Shown piece after piece: positions 5,417-9,644 of a stretch of 9,644 nt of DNA. A program made the translations under genes and the position numbers. The notes beneath the pieces are model-generated. The model did no database searches. It was not told where the DNA came from and saw only the letters and a list, made by a program, of their open reading frames with translations. Position 1 is the stretch's first letter. Every line of letters begins with the position of its first letter. Origin of the DNA: JBFEYJ01 sp041563315 (lineage in GTDB: Bacteria; Pseudomonadota; Gammaproteobacteria; Thiohalomonadales; Thiohalomonadaceae); assembly GCA_041563315.1 (NCBI GenBank), contig JBFFNE010000098.1:1-9644 (forward strand), in the 5' to 3' direction.

Positions 5417-5526
5417 GAGGAACCTTGTCTTCGCTGTTTGGGCTTTATTATGAATGCTGCACGGGTGTTGAAAAATCAAGGGCGTGGTATCGTTAGGCAG
5501 ACAATAATGACGAAAACAGCGCGACG
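5417..5526. promoter_or_regulatory. Divergent promoter region for photolyase and transporter
   Basis: This 110-base, relatively AT-rich gap lies between two divergently starting genes and must hold promoters for both unless one is read through. On the - strand a CATAAT box lies at 5452-5447, but the nearest TTGATT is 21 bases away, which is too far. On the + strand TTGAAA at 5468-5473 has only poor -10 matches (TATCGT at 5488). No operator-like palindrome stands out, so exact elements are not assigned. Confidence 0.35.
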
Positions 5527-6798
5527 ATGATTGCTCACGAAAAACGACAGATTTTGGCCTGGTCTCTTTACGACTGGGGCAACTCCGCCTTTGCCACCAC
5601 GGTGATGGCCGGCTTCTTTCCGTTATTCTTCAAGCAGTACTGGAGCGCCGGGGTGGAGAGGGCCGAGAGCACCTTTTATCTGGGGCTTGCCAACTCTATC
5701 GCCAGTCTGGTGATCGTACTGCTAGCACCGATCCTCGGGGCGATCGCCGACAACAGTTCACGGCGCAAGCGTTTTCTTATTTTCTTCGCCTTCCTCGGCG
5801 TCTGTATGACCGCACTACTTCCGCTGGTGGCGCAAGGGCAGTGGCAGTGGGCGGTGCTGTTCTACATTATGGCGACGCTCGGCTTCTCGGGCAGCGTCAC
5901 CTTTTACGATTCACTCATCGTCTTCGTCACCGAGCCGTCACACTATGACATGGTCTCGGCACTGGGCTTTGCCATGGGCTACCTCGGTGGCGGACTGCTG
6001 TTCGCAGTGAATGTGTGGATGGCGCTCGACCCGGTGCTGTTCGGCCTGGCCGATGCGGCTGAGGCGGTGAGGCTCTCCTTCATTACGGTGGCGCTGTGGT
6101 GGGCACTATTCACACTACCGCTGGTGTTGTGGGTGACCGAACCGGTTGGAAAGGGGCCAGGCTACCTGGCGGCGGTCCGCGGCGGCCTGGTGCAGCTGCG
6201 CGAGACCTTCCGTGAGCTCCGCGCCCTGCGGGTGGTGTTCTTTTTTTTACTGGGTTACTGGTGTTATATCGACGGGGTGGACACCATCGTGCGGATGGCG
6301 GTGGATTACGGTCTCTCTCTGGGGTTTTCTTCCGACAGCCTGATCGTCGCACTACTAATCACCCAGTTTGTCGGTTTTCCTGCCGCCATCGCCTTCGGCT
6401 ATCTCGGGAACCGGCTGGGGCCGAAAAACGGGATCTATATCGCTATCGCGGTCTATGTGATTATCGTGTTGTGGGCGGCGCGCATGGACTCGGAAAGTGA
6501 ATTCTATGGCTTGGCGATCGCCATTGGTCTGGTACAGGGCGGGATCCAGTCGCTCAGCCGTTCGCTCTACGCGCGCATTATTCCTGCCGATAAATCCGCC
6601 GAGTTCTTCGGTTTCTACAACATGCTGGGAAAATTCGCGGCGGTGCTTGGGCCGGTGATGGTGGGAGCCGCCGGCATGGCGAGCGGCAGTCCACGGATCG
6701 GTATTCTCACCCTGTTGATCCTGTTCGGCCTCGGCGCCTTCTTTCTCAGTCGCGTCGACCTGACCGAAGGGCATAAGCGGGCAAGAGAGCTTGCGTGA
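5527..6798 (+). CDS. Major facilitator transporter, UMF1 / Atg22-like family
   Basis: This 423-residue protein is hydrophobic throughout, with roughly 12 membrane segments, and sits in the inner membrane. The N-terminal WSLYDWGNSAFATTV is the hallmark of the UMF1 branch of the major facilitator superfamily, related to yeast vacuolar Atg22. The loop after the second span, GAIADNSSRRKRF (about 75-87), is the family's version of MFS motif A. The Gln/Ser-rich GLVQGGIQSLSRSLYARIIP near residues 336-355 and the following GFYNMLGKFAAVLGP are also typical. The substrate is not known; Atg22 exports amino acids from vacuoles, but that should not be carried over. ATG 5527 is the only sensible start after the in-frame TAG at 5494, though its ribosome-binding site is weak. 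It is a single gene, divergent from the photolyase. Confidence 0.92.
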   Translation: MIAHEKRQILAWSLYDWGNSAFATTVMAGFFPLFFKQYWSAGVERAESTFYLGLANSIASLVIVLLAPILGAIADNSSRRKRFLIFFAFLGVCMTALLPLVAQGQWQWAVLFYIMATLGFSGSVTFYDSLIVFVTEPSHYDMVSALGFAMGYLGGGLLFAVNVWMALDPVLFGLADAAEAVRLSFITVALWWALFTLPLVLWVTEPVGKGPGYLAAVRGGLVQLRETFRELRALRVVFFFLLGYWCYIDGVDTIVRMAVDYGLSLGFSSDSLIVALLITQFVGFPAAIAFGYLGNRLGPKNGIYIAIAVYVIIVLWAARMDSESEFYGLAIAIGLVQGGIQSLSRSLYARIIPADKSAEFFGFYNMLGKFAAVLGPVMVGAAGMASGSPRIGILTLLILFGLGAFFLSRVDLTEGHKRARELA

Positions 6799-6917
6799 GG
6801 CCGGCGCGGTGTTGTCGTTATTGCAGCGGGGTACCCTTCGCGCTAGATAATGATGGATGACGGGGCTTCTGCGGTAATTTGCACGTGGTGATAAAACGGT
6901 AGGGCAAGGAGGTGCGT
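6799..6917 (+). promoter_or_regulatory. Gap before the DUF2339 gene with possible weak promoter
   Basis: This short gap separates two genes in the same direction. GATAAT at 6846-6851 is a five-of-six match to a -10 box, but the nearest -35-like TTGCAG (6821-6826) is 19 bases upstream and poor. AAGGAG at 6906-6911 is a strong ribosome-binding site for the next gene. No terminator hairpin is evident after the transporter stop, so read-through is possible. Confidence 0.3.
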
Positions 6918-9644
6918 GTGGGGGGAATGGCGACTGGATTGGCCCTGCTGGGGGCAATCATCGGTGCGATGATATTTGGCTTTGGCGGGATATTGCTTGG
7001 CTCCCTGCTGGGTTTCCTGCTGGGGCGGACTTATCACCTCGGCAAGCGAGTCGAACAGGCTGAGCAAATGGTGGCGCAGCTGGAACGGCGTGTGGTCGGT
7101 ACAGCGCCGACAGCTGCAACGCCCGGGCACGCAACAACAAAATCACCTCCCGACTTTACGCCCGCAGAATCCTCCGCGGAGAGCGAGGCCCTGCCCGAGT
7201 TCGAGCCCTCGGCGGTCACTGCCACGGCGCAACGGGCCGAGCCGGCCTCTGTCGACCCGCTGGCAGTGTTGCCGTCGATCGAGCTACCGGAGCTCGACGG
7301 GCCGGCGCCGCCAAATCCACTGTGGACGGCGATTGCTCGTTTTTTCACCGACGGCAATCTGGTGGTGCGAGTTGGCATTCTGGTGCTGTTCTTCGGTGTT
7401 GCCTTCCTTATCAAGTACGCCTCCGAGCGGGCTCTCTTTCCCATCGAGTTACGTCTTGCTGCAGCAGCTCTCGGCGGGGTGGGCCTGATAGCCTTGGGCT
7501 GGTACCTGCGCCTGCGGCGCGCCGCCTATGCCCTGCTGATCCAGGGCGGTGGTATAGGCATTTTCTATATTACTGTTTACGGCGCGGCAAAGATCTACCA
7601 TCTCATTCCCATGGGGCTGGCCTTCGGGCTGATGGTGGCCATCGTTGCCCTGTCCGCGCTGCTGGCACTGCTGCAGAATTCGCGCAGTATGGCCATCTTC
7701 GGTATCAGCGGCGGCTTTCTCGCCCCGATACTCACCTCCTCCGGTGGCGGCAGCCATGTCATGCTCTTCTCCTATTACGCCCTGCTTAATGCCGGCATCC
7801 TGGGTATCGCGTGGTTCAAAGCCTGGCGCGAGCTCAATCTGTTGGGTTTTATCTTTACCTTTGTCCTCGGCACACTCTGGGGAGCGCAGTACTACCGGCC
7901 GCAGCACTTCGCCACCACTGAGCCTTTCCTGGTTCTGTTTTTTCTTTTCTATCTGGTCATCCCGGTGCTGTTCGCGCTGCGCCAGCCGCTCAGGCTTAGG
8001 GGCTACGTTGACGGCACCCTGGTGTTCGGTGTGCCAATCATCGGCTTTGCGCTGCAGGCGGCGCTAGTGCGAGGCATGGAATACGCGATGGCCTGGAGTG
8101 CGCTAGCGCTGGCCACGGTCTATATTCTGCTGGCCAGTGCCCTGTGGCGACGCCAGGTGGAGGGGATGAGACTGTTGACCGAGTCCTTCCTCGCACTGGG
8201 TATGGTCTTCGCCACACTGGTGATCCCGTTGGCGCTGGATGGGCGCTGGACCTCGGCAGCCTGGGCGCTGGAGGGGGCGGCGATGCTCTGGGTTGGGGTG
8301 CGGCAACAGCGGCTGTTGCCGCGGGTCGCGGGGCTGCTGTTGCAGCTGGGCGCTGGTGCCTCTTTCCTTATGTCCATCCGCCACGTTCCTGGTGAGTGGC
8401 CGGTACTCAACGCGGTCTACCTCGGTGCGGTGCTGATGGCATTGGCGGGATTGTTCAGCAGTTTCATTCTGCAGCGTCACTCCCACCGGCTGCACCGTGG
8501 CGAGCTGGGTGTGCATGCCGCGGTGCTGATATGGGGGCTTTTGTGGTGGTTCCTCGCCGGGCTGCACGAGATCGAGCGCCATGTGGCGTGGGAGCACCAG
8601 CTCAATGCCACCTTGCTGTTCCTTAGCCTGAGCGCAGCATCACTGCTCTGGCTGTGGCGGCACCGGGAGTGGTCAATATTGCGCTTCCCGTTGCTCGGGC
8701 TGCTGCCGTCGGCGGCACTGCTGGCGCTCAATGTCCTCGATGATTGGACGGGGACGCATTTCTTTGCTGACTGGGGGGCGCTGGCGTGGTTGGTCGTGTT
8801 TGCAGTGCAGTACCGCGTGTTATGGCACATGGAAGAGCACATGGGTGAGAGGGTGTTGCGCTTTGGCCACAGCGCTACCTTGTGGCTGCTGCTCGTGATC
8901 CTAGTGCAGGAGGTGCACTGGTGGGTCGACCTGGGCCTGCAGGAGCAGGGGGTATGGGCACTAGCCAGTTTGGCACTGGTGCCGGCGGCAGCCGTCATAC
9001 TATTGCTGCAGCAGGGTGAACGGTTGTGCTGGCCGACAAGGCGCTGGCTTGCGACCTATCAAGGGGAAGCGCTGGCACCTGTGGTGGCGCTGCTCCTTGG
9101 CTGGAGCCTGCTTGCCGCGCTTAGCGATGGCAATCCCTTGCCGTTGCCATACTTGCCGCTGTTGAACCCGCTGGAGATGAGTCAGTTGCTGGCGTTGGTC
9201 GTCGTTACCCACTGGAGCTGGCACAGCCGGGAGTGTCTCGGACAGTGGCTTGGTGAGCAGGCGTCCTTTCCCTGGTATGCCCTGGCATTGGCAGCTTTTA
9301 TCCTGCTCAGCGAGGTGGTTGCTCACACAGTACATTATTGGGGTGGGGTGCCGTACCGCATCGAGAGCCTGCATAATTCGCTACTGTTCCAGGCTAGCAT
9401 CTCCGTGGTCTGGACATTGATGGCGTTACTGATCACCCTATGGGCTACTCGCCGTGGCAGCCGGATGTTGTGGTTCGCCGGCGCTCTACTCCTGGGGCTG
9501 GTAGTTGTGAAGCTATTCCTGATTGACCTCTCCCGTTCGGATACGATGGAGCGTATTGTCTCGTTCATCGTTGTTGGTGTGCTGATGCTGATGATCGGTT
9601 ATTTCTCCCCACTGCCGCCGAAGCGGTTTGAGGAACCGGTATGA
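6918..9644 (+). CDS. DUF2339 large polytopic membrane protein
   Basis: This very large inner-membrane protein is about 908 residues and complete. A glycine-rich hydrophobic N-terminus (GAIIGAMIFGFGGILLGSLLGFLLG) leads to a short coiled-coil-like stretch (KRVEQAEQMVAQLERRV) and a Pro/Ala/Glu-rich linker to about residue 135. Then follow GNLVVRVGILVLFFGVAFLIKYA, characteristic of DUF2339, and more than twenty hydrophobic segments to the end, with few sizeable polar loops. The function of DUF2339 is unknown; no catalytic motif is visible. The start is uncertain: GTG 6912 directly abuts AAGGAG (6906-6911), leaving no spacing; GTG 6918 has an ideal six-base gap and is chosen; ATG 6927 has 15 bases. 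The choice changes only a few residues. The TGA overlaps a likely downstream start as ATGA. Confidence 0.9.
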   Translation: MGGMATGLALLGAIIGAMIFGFGGILLGSLLGFLLGRTYHLGKRVEQAEQMVAQLERRVVGTAPTAATPGHATTKSPPDFTPAESSAESEALPEFEPSAVTATAQRAEPASVDPLAVLPSIELPELDGPAPPNPLWTAIARFFTDGNLVVRVGILVLFFGVAFLIKYASERALFPIELRLAAAALGGVGLIALGWYLRLRRAAYALLIQGGGIGIFYITVYGAAKIYHLIPMGLAFGLMVAIVALSALLALLQNSRSMAIFGISGGFLAPILTSSGGGSHVMLFSYYALLNAGILGIAWFKAWRELNLLGFIFTFVLGTLWGAQYYRPQHFATTEPFLVLFFLFYLVIPVLFALRQPLRLRGYVDGTLVFGVPIIGFALQAALVRGMEYAMAWSALALATVYILLASALWRRQVEGMRLLTESFLALGMVFATLVIPLALDGRWTSAAWALEGAAMLWVGVRQQRLLPRVAGLLLQLGAGASFLMSIRHVPGEWPVLNAVYLGAVLMALAGLFSSFILQRHSHRLHRGELGVHAAVLIWGLLWWFLAGLHEIERHVAWEHQLNATLLFLSLSAASLLWLWRHREWSILRFPLLGLLPSAALLALNVLDDWTGTHFFADWGALAWLVVFAVQYRVLWHMEEHMGERVLRFGHSATLWLLLVILVQEVHWWVDLGLQEQGVWALASLALVPAAAVILLLQQGERLCWPTRRWLATYQGEALAPVVALLLGWSLLAALSDGNPLPLPYLPLLNPLEMSQLLALVVVTHWSWHSRECLGQWLGEQASFPWYALALAAFILLSEVVAHTVHYWGGVPYRIESLHNSLLFQASISVVWTLMALLITLWATRRGSRMLWFAGALLLGLVVVKLFLIDLSRSDTMERIVSFIVVGVLMLMIGYFSPLPPKRFEEPV
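9630..9644 (+). promoter_or_regulatory. Ribosome-binding site and ATG of a probable next gene
   Basis: GAGGA at 9630-9634 lies six bases before ATG at 9641-9643, which overlaps the DUF2339 stop in the form ATGA. This is the standard layout for a translationally coupled partner gene. Only its start codon is in the window. In other proteobacteria DUF2339 genes are often followed by a DUF3999 gene, so that is the first guess. Confidence 0.55.

Noticed and set aside
5417..5479. Upstream extension of the photolyase to an ATG at 5479
   Set aside because: The 21 extra residues do not resemble a photolyase N-terminus, whereas MRTAILWFRRDLR at 5416 begins exactly where the family does.

Overview
The window reads as a stretch of chromosome from a gammaproteobacterium with moderately high GC content. 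This is inferred from the gene families: YjjV-type TatD, an ECF sigma / DUF3619-like / DUF3106 cluster, a class I photolyase, a UMF1 transporter and a DUF2339 membrane protein. The genus cannot be fixed from the sequence. I see no rRNA, tRNA, transposase, phage gene or CRISPR array. Coding density is high.

Layout. Positions 1-558 hold the 3' part of a TatD-family metal-dependent hydrolase whose start lies upstream. A 200-base gap follows. Position 761 then starts a small exported Gln/Arg-rich protein. From 1162 to 3684 there is a compact five-gene run on the + strand: an ECF sigma factor that appears to start at CTG, a single-span anti-sigma-like protein, a tiny acidic exported protein, a DUF3106 exported protein built from an 18-residue aromatic repeat, and an outer-membrane beta-barrel. 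Every junction in the run overlaps, by 4, 11, 11 and 1 bases. Positions 3685-3961 are non-coding and crowded with inverted repeats. On the - strand, 5416-3962 is a class I DNA photolyase, convergent with the operon. Divergent from it, 5527-6798 is a UMF1-family major facilitator. Positions 6918-9644 encode a very large DUF2339 polytopic membrane protein. Its stop codon overlaps a well-placed ATG that probably starts another gene just beyond the window.

How the genes may work together. The most coherent system is the sigma operon. A cytoplasmic sigma factor, its membrane-bound regulator, two predicted periplasmic proteins and an outer-membrane protein are translationally coupled, with another small exported protein just upstream. 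This looks like a cell-envelope regulatory module whose signal and output are unknown. The sigma, DUF3619-like and DUF3106 association is, to my knowledge, recurrent in proteobacteria. The repeat architecture, the tiny acidic protein and the terminal barrel deserve attention. The remaining genes (nuclease, photolyase, transporter, DUF2339) look like ordinary housekeeping or accessory genes with no evident link to the operon.
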